Assembly (NCBI RefSeq): GCF_000516515.1
Contig: NZ_KI911784.1
Coordinates: forward strand, 3,696,633 to 3,760,632
DNA length: 64,000 nt
Direction of reading: 5' to 3'
Source of the DNA: Chloroflexus sp. Y-396-1
Lineage (GTDB): Bacteria > Chloroflexota > Chloroflexia > Chloroflexales > Chloroflexaceae
Position 1 is the stretch's first letter, and the number at the start of each line of letters is the position of its first letter. Shown here in pieces: positions 28,047 to 36,777 of this stretch. A model generated the notes under the pieces. The model was given only the letters and a program-made list of their open reading frames with translations, was not told where the DNA came from and searched no databases. Both the position numbers and the translations under genes were made by a program.

Positions 28047-28505
28047 ATGCAACAGGCTGAAGAAAACGTTATGAGACACAGCCCGCCAACAATTACCGCT
28101 GACATCGAGCAGCCAACGCGACGGAAGGGTTCACTGGCAATGAGCACAATTATGTTGATCTTGATCGCGACCGCACTAGGAGTCATCGGTCAAATGATGC
28201 TCAAGCAAGGTATGGGTGCAATGGGGCCACTGGCTTTAAGTCTGGAGACGACACCGGGTATTATCTGGCGCATTGTTACCTCACCAATGGTCATTGGTGG
28301 CCTGCTGGTATACGGCATCGGTACCTTCTTCTGGCTAATTACACTCTCGCGAATCGATCTCAGTGTTGCGTACCCCTTTGTTAGCCTCAACCACATTATC
28401 ATCTTCCTCCTGGCATGGCTGGTCCTTCACGAGCAGGTGAATCCATTGCGGGCTGCGGGTGTCATCGTTATTTGTGCCGGTATGTTGATGGTTGCACGTT
28501 CGTAA
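28047..28505 (+). CDS. Small EamA/SMR-type membrane protein (ArnE/ArnF-like flippase subunit)
   Basis: About 152 residues: a hydrophilic N-terminus of about 30 residues, then four hydrophobic helices (STIMLILIATALGVIGQMML, VIGGLLVYGIGTFFWL, VAYPFVSLNHIIIFLLAWLV and AAGVIVICAGMLMVA). The pattern matches half-size transporters of the DMT superfamily such as ArnE/ArnF, which move aminoarabinose-phosphoundecaprenol across the membrane. ATG 28047 is preferred because GAGGG (28037-28041) lies 5 nt upstream; ATG 28035 is the alternative. It likely works with the GT2 enzyme before it, by analogy. Confidence 0.75.
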   Translation: MQQAEENVMRHSPPTITADIEQPTRRKGSLAMSTIMLILIATALGVIGQMMLKQGMGAMGPLALSLETTPGIIWRIVTSPMVIGGLLVYGIGTFFWLITLSRIDLSVAYPFVSLNHIIIFLLAWLVLHEQVNPLRAAGVIVICAGMLMVARS

Positions 28506-28533
28506 ATCGATGTTGAGCAATTGGGGAGGGGTT

Positions 28534-29142
28534 ATGAATCATCTTGCGTCGTATGTCGTACAGACGTGCCAGACTCTTGAGCAATTACCACTGATTGAAT
28601 TACAGCAGATAGCCGATGCTATCTGGGATGCATATCAGCGTGATGCGACGATCTTCATCTGCGGGAACGGTGGTAGTGCCGCAACGGCCTCGCACTTTGC
28701 TTGTGATCTCGCCAAATGGACGATTAATCCTCAGACGCGCCGGGTGCGAGCAATTGCGTTAACTGACAACATTCCCCTCATCACCGCCTGGTCCAACGAT
28801 CAAAGCTATGCCGATGTGTTCGTTGAGCAATTGCAATCCCTCTACCGGGATGGCGACATCATCATTGCGATTTCCGGTAGCGGTAACTCTGCCAATGTCG
28901 TGCGGGCTATCGAATGGGGCAACAGCGTTGGTGCAGTCACCATCGGGATTACCGGTTACGATGGCGGCAAACTGTACCGCATTGCCCGAATTGGACTGCA
29001 CATCAAAAACCACTTTATGCCTCTGGTTGAAGATATTCATAGTGTTATCTGTCACGCATTGGCAGTTAATCTGGGTCGCCAGATAGAAGACGCTCTACAA
29101 TCAGCGACATTGCAGGCCAGAGAAGTAGGAGGTCGGCGATGA
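28534..29142 (+). CDS. gmhA: Sedoheptulose-7-phosphate isomerase (SIS domain)
   Basis: 202 residues with a single SIS domain. FICGNGGSAATASHFACDL and ISGSGNSANVVRAI bind the sugar phosphate, and the C-terminal EDIHSVICHALA carries the acid/base pair region of GmhA. It converts sedoheptulose 7-phosphate to D-glycero-D-manno-heptose 7-phosphate, the first step to nucleotide-activated heptose. ATG 28534 has a strong GGGGAGGGG upstream; the frame from 28492 is a read-through of the preceding end. The partners GmhB and HddA are coded 30 kb away at 58159 and 58941. Stop overlaps the next ATG. Confidence 0.88.
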   Translation: MNHLASYVVQTCQTLEQLPLIELQQIADAIWDAYQRDATIFICGNGGSAATASHFACDLAKWTINPQTRRVRAIALTDNIPLITAWSNDQSYADVFVEQLQSLYRDGDIIIAISGSGNSANVVRAIEWGNSVGAVTIGITGYDGGKLYRIARIGLHIKNHFMPLVEDIHSVICHALAVNLGRQIEDALQSATLQAREVGGRR

Positions 29143-30236
29143 TTCCGATTTCCCGACCGCTGATTGGCCCTGAGGAAGAAGAGGCCGTTTTGGCAGTGTT
29201 ACGCTCAGGGATGATTGCGCAAGGGCCGGAAGTTGAGCGTTTTGAAGCCGAATTTGCCACCCTGTGCGGCACTCGTTATGCCGTTGCTGTGATGAATGGC
29301 ACCACTGCGCTCTACCTGGCGTTGCTGGCTCACAATATTGGGCCAGGAGACGAAGTCATTACTACTCCCTTCAGTTTTATTGCTACAGCTAACAGTATTT
29401 TAATGACGGGTGCGACACCGGTTTTTGTTGATATTGATCCCAGAACCTACAACATGAACCCCGATCTGATTGCAGCCGCGATTACCTCACGGACACGAGC
29501 GATTATGCCGGTACATCTGTACGGTCAACCGGCAGACATGGCGCCGATTGTCGAAATTGCTCGACGATACCATCTAGCAATTATCGAAGATGCAGCGCAG
29601 GCAGTTGGCGCAACCTATCGCCAGCAACCGGTCGGTAGTTTTGGGGTGGGGTGCTTCTCGCTCTACGCGACCAAGAATGTTACCAGCGGCGAGGGCGGTA
29701 TGATTACAACAAATGATCCGGCGATTGCCGACCGCCTGCGTCTCTTGCGCAGCCACGGTAGTCGCATTCGCTACTACCACGAAATACTTGGCTACAACTT
29801 CCGCATGACCGATCTGCAAGCGGCTATTGGCCGTGCCCAACTAGCGAAATGCGAACGGTTTACGGCGCAGCGGATTGCCAATGCGACGTTTCTCAGTGAA
29901 CACATTCGCCATCCGGCGGTGATTAAGCCGTATGTACGACCAGATGTGCGTCACGTCTTTCATCAATATACGATCCGAGTGATCGGCAACCGTGATGCTG
30001 CGATCAAACAGTTGAATGCAGCCGGTGTTGGTACGGCAATCTTTTACCCTCTACCAATTCCACAGCAACCCCTCTACCGCAAGTTGGGAATTGAGGCAGA
30101 AACGCCGGTCGCTGAGCGGATAGCACGTGAAATTATCGCCTTGCCAGTACACCCGGCGCTCAATGCTGACGAGCTGAACCAGATCGCTGCCGCAGTGAAT
30201 GCACTGACCGTAAATGAGCCGGTGCTGGTTGCCTGA
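29139..30236 (+). CDS. DegT/DnrJ/EryC1/StrS aminotransferase
   Basis: 365 residues, the usual length. It has the PLP fold with VMNGTTALYLAL, IIEDAAQAVGA (Asp binding the pyridine nitrogen) and FSLYATKNVTSGEGG, with Lys179 as the Schiff-base lysine. These enzymes aminate keto-sugar nucleotides at C3 or C4. ATG overlaps the gmhA stop by 4 nt. Together with a WecB-type epimerase, an acyltransferase and a Gfo/Idh dehydrogenase in the same cluster, a C3-amination as in the WbpE pathway is possible; a 4-amination (PseC/ArnB) cannot be excluded from sequence. Confidence 0.88.
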   Translation: MIPISRPLIGPEEEEAVLAVLRSGMIAQGPEVERFEAEFATLCGTRYAVAVMNGTTALYLALLAHNIGPGDEVITTPFSFIATANSILMTGATPVFVDIDPRTYNMNPDLIAAAITSRTRAIMPVHLYGQPADMAPIVEIARRYHLAIIEDAAQAVGATYRQQPVGSFGVGCFSLYATKNVTSGEGGMITTNDPAIADRLRLLRSHGSRIRYYHEILGYNFRMTDLQAAIGRAQLAKCERFTAQRIANATFLSEHIRHPAVIKPYVRPDVRHVFHQYTIRVIGNRDAAIKQLNAAGVGTAIFYPLPIPQQPLYRKLGIEAETPVAERIAREIIALPVHPALNADELNQIAAAVNALTVNEPVLVA

Positions 30237-30256
30237 AATCGAATATTGGGGGGAGT

Positions 30257-31603
30257 ATGGTTGATATTATCGGCGGTGGCATTCTTGGCCTCAGCCTAGC
30301 CTACGAGTTGCTGAAACGCGACATATCGGTGCGAGTGTGGGAACGCGCATCAACACTAGGTGGTCTGATGGGGCGTACCCGTTTCCCTGAACTTGGTGGG
30401 CTAGAGTGTGATCGCTACTATCACGCAATCTTGAGTAGCGATCGCACCTTGATGAGCCTGTTCGATGAATTAGGACTACGTCAGCGCCTGCACTACACAG
30501 CGACCAAGATGGGCTTCTACCACAACGGTCACATCTATCCAATGTCCACGCCGCTCGAATTTCTTCGTTTCCCGCCCCTGCGCTTAATCGACCGACTGCG
30601 ACTCGCTTATACCATTCTTGTCTGCCGTCGTATCACAGACTGGCGGAGCCTCGAACAGATACCCGTTGCCGAATGGCTGACCCGTCTCAGCGGCGAGCGC
30701 ACGGTACGCCAGGTCTGGGCGCCGCTCCTGCGGGCGAAATTTGATGGCGATTTCAGTCACGTACCGGCAACCTATATCTGGTCGCGATTAGTACGGACTA
30801 CCGACACTCGCACCAAAGGCGGTAGTCGAGAGGTGATGTGTTACCTGCCCAACGGCTATCAGGAGCTGATCGATGCCCTGGCAGTCGCCATTCGGCAGCG
30901 TGGTGGGCAGATCGAGTTAAACGCCGCCGTCGAAACGCTTCGAGTAGAAGACAATCGGATAACCGGCCTAGTTGTGAATGGTCAAGAGATTCCGGCCAGC
31001 AATATTGTGATCACCGCGCAAACCCCGATTGCCCGTCGTCTGTTGCCACCAGAAGCGGCGATGGTTTCTGAGCGTTGGGGTCAGCTCGATGGCTTTCTGG
31101 GTATTGTCTGCATGCTTCTGGTGATGCGGCGACGGTTGACGCCCTACTACACGCTCAATATCACCGACGAGCGCATTCCTTTTACAGGTGTAATCGAAAC
31201 CACAAATCTGATCGATCCCCAGTATGTCGGCGGTTACCACCTTGTCTACCTGCCCAAATATGTCGCCGCAACTAGCCCGTTTGCTCGTATGCCCGATGAT
31301 GAACTGCGCACGGTCTTTCTCAGCTACCTGCGCCATATGTTCCCCGACATTCGCGACGAAGACATTGTTGCCATCCGCATCGGTCGCGAACGGTACGTTG
31401 AACCAATCCATCCCGTCGGTGCGACTGATCGTATTCCGCCGATCACCAGTGATATTGAGGGTCTCTTTCTGGCAAACACTGGTCAGATTTATCCGCAACT
31501 GACTAATGGCGAGTCTGTCTGTGCATTTGCCCGTTCTGTAGCAACGCAGATTCTTCCTCTGGTCAGGAGCAAACCATCGGCCGCAATATTATCAGTTTCT
31601 TGA
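30257..31603 (+). CDS. FAD-dependent oxidoreductase, amine-oxidase/protoporphyrinogen-oxidase-like
   Basis: 448 residues. The N-terminus has the Rossmann FAD motif VDIIGGGILGLSLAYELLKR followed by VWERASTLGGLMG. The C-terminus has the second FAD signature GLFLANTGQIYPQLTNGE. Members of this group occur in many polysaccharide clusters and include proteins related to UDP-galactopyranose mutase, but the reaction here is unknown. GGGGGGAGT precedes ATG 30257. It is 20 nt after the aminotransferase and 7 nt before the sugar transferase, so these genes are one transcript. Confidence 0.8.
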   Translation: MVDIIGGGILGLSLAYELLKRDISVRVWERASTLGGLMGRTRFPELGGLECDRYYHAILSSDRTLMSLFDELGLRQRLHYTATKMGFYHNGHIYPMSTPLEFLRFPPLRLIDRLRLAYTILVCRRITDWRSLEQIPVAEWLTRLSGERTVRQVWAPLLRAKFDGDFSHVPATYIWSRLVRTTDTRTKGGSREVMCYLPNGYQELIDALAVAIRQRGGQIELNAAVETLRVEDNRITGLVVNGQEIPASNIVITAQTPIARRLLPPEAAMVSERWGQLDGFLGIVCMLLVMRRRLTPYYTLNITDERIPFTGVIETTNLIDPQYVGGYHLVYLPKYVAATSPFARMPDDELRTVFLSYLRHMFPDIRDEDIVAIRIGRERYVEPIHPVGATDRIPPITSDIEGLFLANTGQIYPQLTNGESVCAFARSVATQILPLVRSKPSAAILSVS

Positions 31604-31610
31604 GGTTGCT

Positions 31611-33089
31611 ATGAGCATGACCAGCATTGAACTAACTCCTGTGGCTTATGAACATTCCCATCATCAGACCACAGAATCTCAGAAGATAGCACTTCTCGTT
31701 GCTCTGATCCTGGGCGATGCCCTGGTGGTTGCGACTAGCTTTGTGCTCGCCTACATTGTTCGTTTCTTCACCAATCTCCCGATCTTTGTCGAAGGCGCCA
31801 TGCAACCGGAGTTCTACATACCTTTCATCGCAATCCTCGTCCCGTCCTGGATCGTGATTTTTGCTCTGCATGGCTTGTACCAACAAAAGACCATATTCAA
31901 CGGTACTCAAGAATATCATCAAATCTTTAATGCGTCGAGTAAGGGGATGCTCTTAGTGGTTACCCTGACCTTCTTCGTACCCGACATTGTTATTGCCCGT
32001 GGCTGGCTGATCATAAGTTGGATTCTTAGCTTCAGCCTGACCATTCTGTGGCGGTTTAGCTTTCGGCGCATCGTTTATCGGTTTCGTGAACGTGGTTATC
32101 TAACTGAGCGTGTCTTGATTATTGGTGCGACCGAAGAGGGGCAGGCCATTGCCGAGCAGTTATGTACCGAACGGCGGGCTGGGGCCCAGATTATCGGTTT
32201 TGTTGATGATCGGCTACCGGTGGGCAGCAACGTAGGGACAGCCCACCTTCGCGTATTGGGAACGACTGGCGATTTTGTTCGCCTGGTTGAGCAATACGCC
32301 ATTGAGGCGATCATTGTTGCCGACACGAACTTGATTCGCGAGCGCCTGATCAATCTTGATGGCGCAATGGATGTGCTTAATCGCCTCGAAGTTCGACTGG
32401 CCCCTGGGTTGTTCGACCTGCTCACCATTGGGGTTCAGGTTCGTGAACAGGGCGCAGTGCCTCTGTTGAGTCTGAATAAAACGCGCATTACCGGCATTCA
32501 CGCTGTTGGTAAATGGCTCATCGACAGATTGGGAGCATTGTGCGGTCTGATTCTGTTGGCCCCGCTTTTCCTGGTTGTCGCGATAGCCATTCGGCTCGAT
32601 AGCCCCGGCAGCATCTTCCACCGGCGGCGCGTGATGGGTGTCGGATACCGTCAGTTTGATGCGTTCAAGTTCCGCACGATGTATATCGATGGCGATCAGC
32701 GCCTAACGCCAGCCCAACGTGAAGAACTGGCCCGTTGTGGAAAGCTCAAAGACGATCCGCGTGTGACCCGTGTTGGTAAGTTTCTGCGGCGCACCAGTAT
32801 TGATGAATTACCGCAATTAATCAATGTCTTGCTCGGTCAGATGAGTCTGGTTGGGCCAAGAATGATTACAGCCGCCGAAATGCATCATTTCGGGCGCTGG
32901 CAACACAATCTCCTCACAGTACGTCCCGGCTTAACCGGATTATGGCAGATCAGTGGCCGCAGCAACCTTGGCTATGCCGATCGCGTCCGACTTGACATGC
33001 ACTATATCCGCAATTACTCAATCTGGCTCGACCTGTTGATTATCTATCGCACGATTCCGGCCCTCTTGAAGGGGGAAGGAGCATATTGA
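31611..33089 (+). CDS. Polyprenyl-phosphate sugar phosphotransferase (initiating enzyme, WbaP/CpsE-like)
   Basis: 492 residues in the classical order: four N-terminal membrane helices, a CoA-binding-like Rossmann domain (RVLIIGATEEGQAIAEQL), a fifth helix (LGALCGLILLAPLFLVVAI) and a bacterial sugar-transferase domain. The catalytic part shows FKFRTMY, RRTSIDELPQL, MSLVGPR and RPGLTGLWQISGRS. It moves a hexose- or amino-sugar 1-phosphate to undecaprenyl phosphate, starting repeat-unit assembly. GAGG lies 5 nt before ATG. The flippase, polymerase and chain-length regulator that would use its product are on the other strand at 45986, 40107 and 54637. Confidence 0.9.
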   Translation: MSMTSIELTPVAYEHSHHQTTESQKIALLVALILGDALVVATSFVLAYIVRFFTNLPIFVEGAMQPEFYIPFIAILVPSWIVIFALHGLYQQKTIFNGTQEYHQIFNASSKGMLLVVTLTFFVPDIVIARGWLIISWILSFSLTILWRFSFRRIVYRFRERGYLTERVLIIGATEEGQAIAEQLCTERRAGAQIIGFVDDRLPVGSNVGTAHLRVLGTTGDFVRLVEQYAIEAIIVADTNLIRERLINLDGAMDVLNRLEVRLAPGLFDLLTIGVQVREQGAVPLLSLNKTRITGIHAVGKWLIDRLGALCGLILLAPLFLVVAIAIRLDSPGSIFHRRRVMGVGYRQFDAFKFRTMYIDGDQRLTPAQREELARCGKLKDDPRVTRVGKFLRRTSIDELPQLINVLLGQMSLVGPRMITAAEMHHFGRWQHNLLTVRPGLTGLWQISGRSNLGYADRVRLDMHYIRNYSIWLDLLIIYRTIPALLKGEGAY

Positions 33090-33119
33090 GTTCGTTTTAA
33101 CCAGAGGGGGAGGGGAGCG

Positions 33120-34154
33120 ATGTCACGCCACATTCTTCGTGCTGCGGTTATTGGCGTAGGCAGTATGGGCCGTAATCATGCCCGTGTCTATGCGAGTATG
33201 CCCGACGTTGAACTGGTTGCAGTCTGTGATACCGATTATGCTGCGGCTACCAGTCTGGCTAACATTTACCGTTGTCGCATCTATAGCGATTACCGTGATA
33301 TGATGGCAAGCGAGGAGCTTGATCTGGTCTCGGTTGTAGTTCCCACCAAATATCACTTTGCCGTTGCCAGTGCTGCAATTGCGCGTGGTATTCATGTGCT
33401 GGTGGAAAAGCCCATTGCTGCTACCGTCGAACAGGGCTGGTTGCTGATTGAAGCGGCGCGTCGCCAGGGAGTGATTCTCACTGTCGGCCATATCGAACGC
33501 TTTAATCCGGCAATTATTGCCTTGAAAGAACAGCTCGACAAGCACGAGCTGGGGAACCTCTTCCAGATTATATCGCGTCGGGTCGGGCCATTTCCAGGAA
33601 GAATTAGAGATGTTGGCGTTGCCATGGATCTGGCAACGCATGAAGTAGACATTCTCAACTACCTGATCGGCTCGCCAATTGTTCGCATGCATGTTGAATT
33701 ACACCGTCACCTTCACCAAAGCCATGAAGATATTATTTCCGTATTACTCCGGTTTGAAAACGGTGTCATTGGCATCCTCGACATCAACTGGCTCACACCG
33801 ACGAAGATTCGCGAGTTGAGTGTTATCGGTGAGCGGGGCATGTTCGTTGCTAACTATTTAACCCAAGACCTGACCTTTTACGAGAACGATTCGTGTCAGG
33901 GACAGGCTTGGCCGGAGCTGGCCCTGCTTGGAGTCAGTGAAGGGCGAAGCATTCGCTTGAAGATTGCACGCCGTGAACCACTGTACGAAGAGCTGCGTAG
34001 CTTCTGCGAAGCAGTTCGTTATGGTAGGGCGCCGGTGGTTAGCGGTGAAGCGGGAGTGGCTGCGCTTGCAATCGCGAACCAGATTGTCGAGGTTGGGTTG
34101 CGCGGACAACCAGCCTCTGAGTTGATCGAACGGGCACTGGCGGTCGGTGGGTGA
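33120..34154 (+). CDS. Gfo/Idh/MocA-family oxidoreductase
   Basis: 344 residues. AAVIGVGSMGRNHARVY is the N-terminal NAD(P) motif, VSVVVPTKYHFAVA and VLVEKPIAA (EKP, the catalytic lysine region) follow, and the C-terminal domain contains DLATHEVDILNYLIG with the conserved His. The family oxidises or reduces sugar rings; WbpB-type members act on UDP-GlcNAc derivatives at C3. GAGGGGGAGGGG is upstream of the ATG. It is the last gene of the plus-strand run and faces a convergent hydrolase gene 133 bp away. Confidence 0.85.
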   Translation: MSRHILRAAVIGVGSMGRNHARVYASMPDVELVAVCDTDYAAATSLANIYRCRIYSDYRDMMASEELDLVSVVVPTKYHFAVASAAIARGIHVLVEKPIAATVEQGWLLIEAARRQGVILTVGHIERFNPAIIALKEQLDKHELGNLFQIISRRVGPFPGRIRDVGVAMDLATHEVDILNYLIGSPIVRMHVELHRHLHQSHEDIISVLLRFENGVIGILDINWLTPTKIRELSVIGERGMFVANYLTQDLTFYENDSCQGQAWPELALLGVSEGRSIRLKIARREPLYEELRSFCEAVRYGRAPVVSGEAGVAALAIANQIVEVGLRGQPASELIERALAVGG

Positions 34155-34287
34155 AGGGGGCTTTTCTGCTCGGCCGTGCATGTAGAGGCAGGTTCAGTCT
34201 TCTCACCTGCTCGCCAGGGCTTTTCAACGTTTTCATCCCACCCAACAGCGATGAGGAGGCGAGTGGAGAGGAAGCGAAGCGCGTCGC

Positions 34288-35127
34288 TCATAGTACGGGC
34301 GCAGCACCGCTGCGCCCCGACCGATCTTCTTCTGATGTCCCAGGTTCCTCTGGTGGGCATTGCCGTTCGTCCAACCATTCTATCAGGCTTGCCATTGCAC
34401 CGCGATGGTAACGATGAACCCAGTTTGGATCACTCCAATCAATCGGACCATCCCGGATGTCGAACAGCGTATGCTCGGCTCCTTCAGCGATGTAGAGGCT
34501 GGCTCCGTATGACCAGTGTGCGTTATGGGCAGCCACTGCGGCTGAACCAATCCGCTGCAACTCCGGTTCACTGTCGGCAACGATCACATGCACGGGTGCT
34601 GCAATCGCAATAATCTCTGCTGGTCCTAACAAATTCGAGAGCAGGGCGACGCCGCAAGGTGGGGTTGCCGCAACATATTCGCTGAATAATTCAGCGACGT
34701 AGCGTGTACCGATACTCTGGGCAACGATGAATACTCGTTGGGGGTCAATACCGGTCTGATTGACGGCAGCATGATAAGCGGCCAGCGCATCAGTCGCTTC
34801 ACAACAACCATACGTACCGGCGCTCGCGCCGGTGCCGCGTTTATCGAAGCGGAAAACGGCATAGCCGTCGGCTACCAGCAATTCGGCCAGATAACCGTAG
34901 GCATCACGGTCGACCGGTCCTGAGTGATGAATGATCACAACCAGCGCCGGAAGGGCCTGTTTCCGTGGGAAAGTTAACTCACCGGCCAGGGTTGTGCCAT
35001 CATCAGCCATAAAGCGCACTTCGCGTCGTTCGGCACTGATCGGATCGAGCGCCGGGGTAGGTCGTGCTTCCGGTTGGTGCGATACGGCACAACCCATAAC
35101 CAGGAACATGATCAGGCTTATCGCCAT
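34288..35127 (-). CDS. Alpha/beta hydrolase, probable lipoprotein
   Basis: About 279 residues from the ATG at 35127. The N-terminus [17 protein letters not shown] has a lipobox-like LVMGC, so lipid attachment is likely, though the n-region is short. Starting at ATG 35175 would add a basic stretch (LRNRLPSHR) that makes a better signal peptide but would overlap the upstream remnant. The hydrolase fold shows [18 protein letters not shown] (oxyanion side), [13 protein letters not shown], and [13 protein letters not shown] as the nucleophile elbow (Ser in AQSIG). GAEHTLFD gives the C-terminal His. Substrate is unknown; peptidase or esterase activity is possible. Strand is minus, with its start 2 nt after the stop of the propeller remnant. 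Confidence 0.75.
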   Translation of the reverse strand: MAISLIMFLVMGCAVSHQPEARPTPALDPISAERREVRFMADDGTTLAGELTFPRKQALPALVVIIHHSGPVDRDAYGYLAELLVADGYAVFRFDKRGTGASAGTYGCCEATDALAAYHAAVNQTGIDPQRVFIVAQSIGTRYVAELFSEYVAATPPCGVALLSNLLGPAEIIAIAAPVHVIVADSEPELQRIGSAAVAAHNAHWSYGASLYIAEGAEHTLFDIRDGPIDWSDPNWVHRYHRGAMASLIEWLDERQCPPEEPGTSEEDRSGRSGAAPVL

Positions 35128-35128
35128 T

Positions 35129-35671
35129 CTATGGGACGGTAGCCTGTTGCGGAGCCAGTGCAATAATTGCGCCATCAACACTCTTCCAGTAGAGAATGCC
35201 ATTTTCATCAATCGCCGGTCCGAATACCGGTGGGGTGAAGAACAAGTCGTAAACCTGCATCGTGTAGAAGTAGATGTAGAATCCTGGATCGAGCAGGTAG
35301 CCACGACCGGGGTCTTCGTGCCTTGTTCCACAGTAGTGTTGAGCGCTATTGAGCTGATCGCATGTGACAGGCATAAGCGTATTGGTCACACCGACCAGTT
35401 TCGTGGTGAGAATTGGATTGCTCGCACTATTTCCACGACTCGGTGAACGATCAGTGATCTTCACTCCGGCCATAGCCATCCAGTGAGAGTAAAAAAGTGC
35501 ATCGCCCGCCATCGTCATTGAACCCAATTCATCAACCGGCATCCGCCATTGCCAGCCATTTTTATCAACATCGATAAAGCGAATATTGCCTGTGCTGAGA
35601 TCCATCTCGCCCACGGCGCCTTCTTCAAGGCTATCACAATTCGTTGGCGAGAGTGGCGTATTAATCGTCAT
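35129..35671 (-). pseudogene. C-terminal remnant of a PQQ-type beta-propeller protein (5' end lost)
   Basis: 180 codons remain. The sequence has [39 protein letters not shown] and a closing [16 protein letters not shown], the repeat pattern of PQQ-like beta-propellers. No signal peptide or upstream blades are present: an in-frame stop lies about 30 nt before the first Met (35671), and the sequence beyond belongs to another gene on the opposite strand. The remnant ends 2 nt before the lipoprotein hydrolase start, as an intact operon partner would. It was probably a full-length extracellular protein before the rearrangement. Whether the fragment is expressed is unknown. Confidence 0.75.
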
Positions 35672-36329
35672 TCCGGCTGCCTTGTATGTAGCGTTTCTTC
35701 GTCAATGTAAGCCAAAGCCAACCTTCTTGATTTTGCCATTCTCCCTTTTCATCTGGTCGGTCTGGTATGCGATATTTTCTATAGGATGGCCACGCTATGC
35801 ATATCCCATTTGGGCCATTGGGGGTGTGTTGCTGTCTGTGGTGATGAGTGACATCGCTAAACAATGGTATACGATGATTAACGAACAGAGTGTATTACAG
35901 CGTGTTTTGTATCTTATATGCGTAGCCATGGGTCTGTCTATCGTGGTGTTATGGCCAGCACAAAATACGATTCGCCGTTTGACTGAACAGCTCAATAGCG
36001 ATGCGCCAGCGATGGCTTGGTATATTGATACGAGCATTCCACATCATGCCAGAATCGTATCCGGTCAATGGGAGGTATCGTTCTACAGTTCGCGAACATA
36101 TATCCCGATTCCTGATGAGTATTACGAAGCAAAGATCGCTGAACAATCGAAGCGATCCTTCACGATCACGCATTTTACAAGTATGAACGACTTGAATGCC
36201 GAGTACATTCTCGATGGTTCAGAAAATCGCATTGTCGAAATGGTACCGGTTCATGTGCTGCAACGTGACTATAAGCCGGTTTTTCAAAACGATTCGTATT
36301 GTTTATATCGCTTGAGAAATGTGAAATAG
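35670..36329 (+). pseudogene. C-terminal remnant of a GT39-like membrane glycosyltransferase (5' end lost)
   Basis: 220 codons. The fragment opens with IPAALYVAFLRQCKPK, which aligns with LIPALLYSLWRCRQRN in the enzyme coded at 21654, then SIGWPRYAYPIWAIGG against SLGWPRYAFPAVALGA. The C-terminal soluble tail is also shared (PVHVLQRDYKPVF... CLYRL). Everything upstream of residue I is antisense to the propeller remnant, so the N-terminal half including the catalytic loop is gone. An in-frame ATG at 35586 gives an ORF of 247 codons, but the first 28 are antisense read-through. Codon use is AT-rich, similar to the gene at 2732. Confidence 0.8.
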
Positions 36330-36488
36330 TAATTTAATCCTATAATGTTTCTTGTAATGCATGAAAAATTGTTCGTAAAACGTCTTGCAGATGTCTGCTT
36401 CTGAACAACAATCTGCAACTTCCCTCGTGTCCTCCTCATCATAGTCAGAATAGTCAGAAAGCGAACCAATGTAGCATATTTGACTTCA
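36330..36488. other. AT-rich spacer after the glycosyltransferase remnant
   Basis: AT-rich DNA with TATAAT at 36342-36347 but no suitable -35. No ORF or RNA gene recognised. It leads into the inverted repeat element. Confidence 0.4.
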
Positions 36489-36547
36489 CTGCAAAAAGGC
36501 AATCGTCTCACCACAGAGACCACAGAGACCACAGAGATCACAGAGAC
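36489..36547 (+). repeat. CTGCAAAAA... ACCACAGAG element, arm 1, with four CACAGAGAC units
   Basis: The arm begins with ACTGCAAAAAGG and contains four tandem 9-mers CACAGAGAC (36512-36520, 36521-36529, 36530-36538 ending in T, 36539-36547). CACAGAG-type repeats are a widespread class of intergenic repeats in bacteria. The reverse-complement form occurs about 100 bp downstream, so this is one arm of an inverted pair. Confidence 0.8.
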
Positions 36548-36634
36548 TAAAGATAGATTTATCTTCTGTGCAAAATAGAGTGTAAAAATTTTTCTTATAT
36601 GCCTTAAAAGGTTGAAAAAATGACCCTTTTCCTT

Positions 36635-36777
36635 ATAAATCTTGCACGCTCTGCGCGCCCTATGTGCTCCATGATGAGTTTTTGCAGTAGACCCATCCTT
36701 TTATTCATAAACCTTACACGCTCTATGTACTCTGTGTGCTCCGTGGTAAGTTTTTGCAGTGCACTCATATTTTATTT
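36635..36777 (-). repeat. Arm 2: two imperfect 72-bp copies in inverted orientation
   Basis: Two tandem copies (36635-36706 and 36707-36777) with 72-bp period each run ATAAAyCTTrCACGCTCT ... GTGCTCCrTGrTrAG TTTTTGCAG. Read on the minus strand each gives CTGCAAAAA... CACGGAG... CACAGAG, matching arm 1. The second copy ends at the stop codon of the membrane protein gene coded on the minus strand at 36776. Confidence 0.8.

Noticed and set aside
34297-34317. Perfect hairpin GGGCGCAGC-ACC-GCTGCGCCC as terminator between convergent genes
   Set aside because: It lies inside the last codons of the hydrolase gene and has no T-tract; it is probably coding sequence, although a role cannot be excluded.
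35586-35669. N-terminal extension of the GT remnant from ATG 35586
   Set aside because: These 28 codons are antisense to the propeller remnant and have no similarity to the GT family; the homology begins at 35670.
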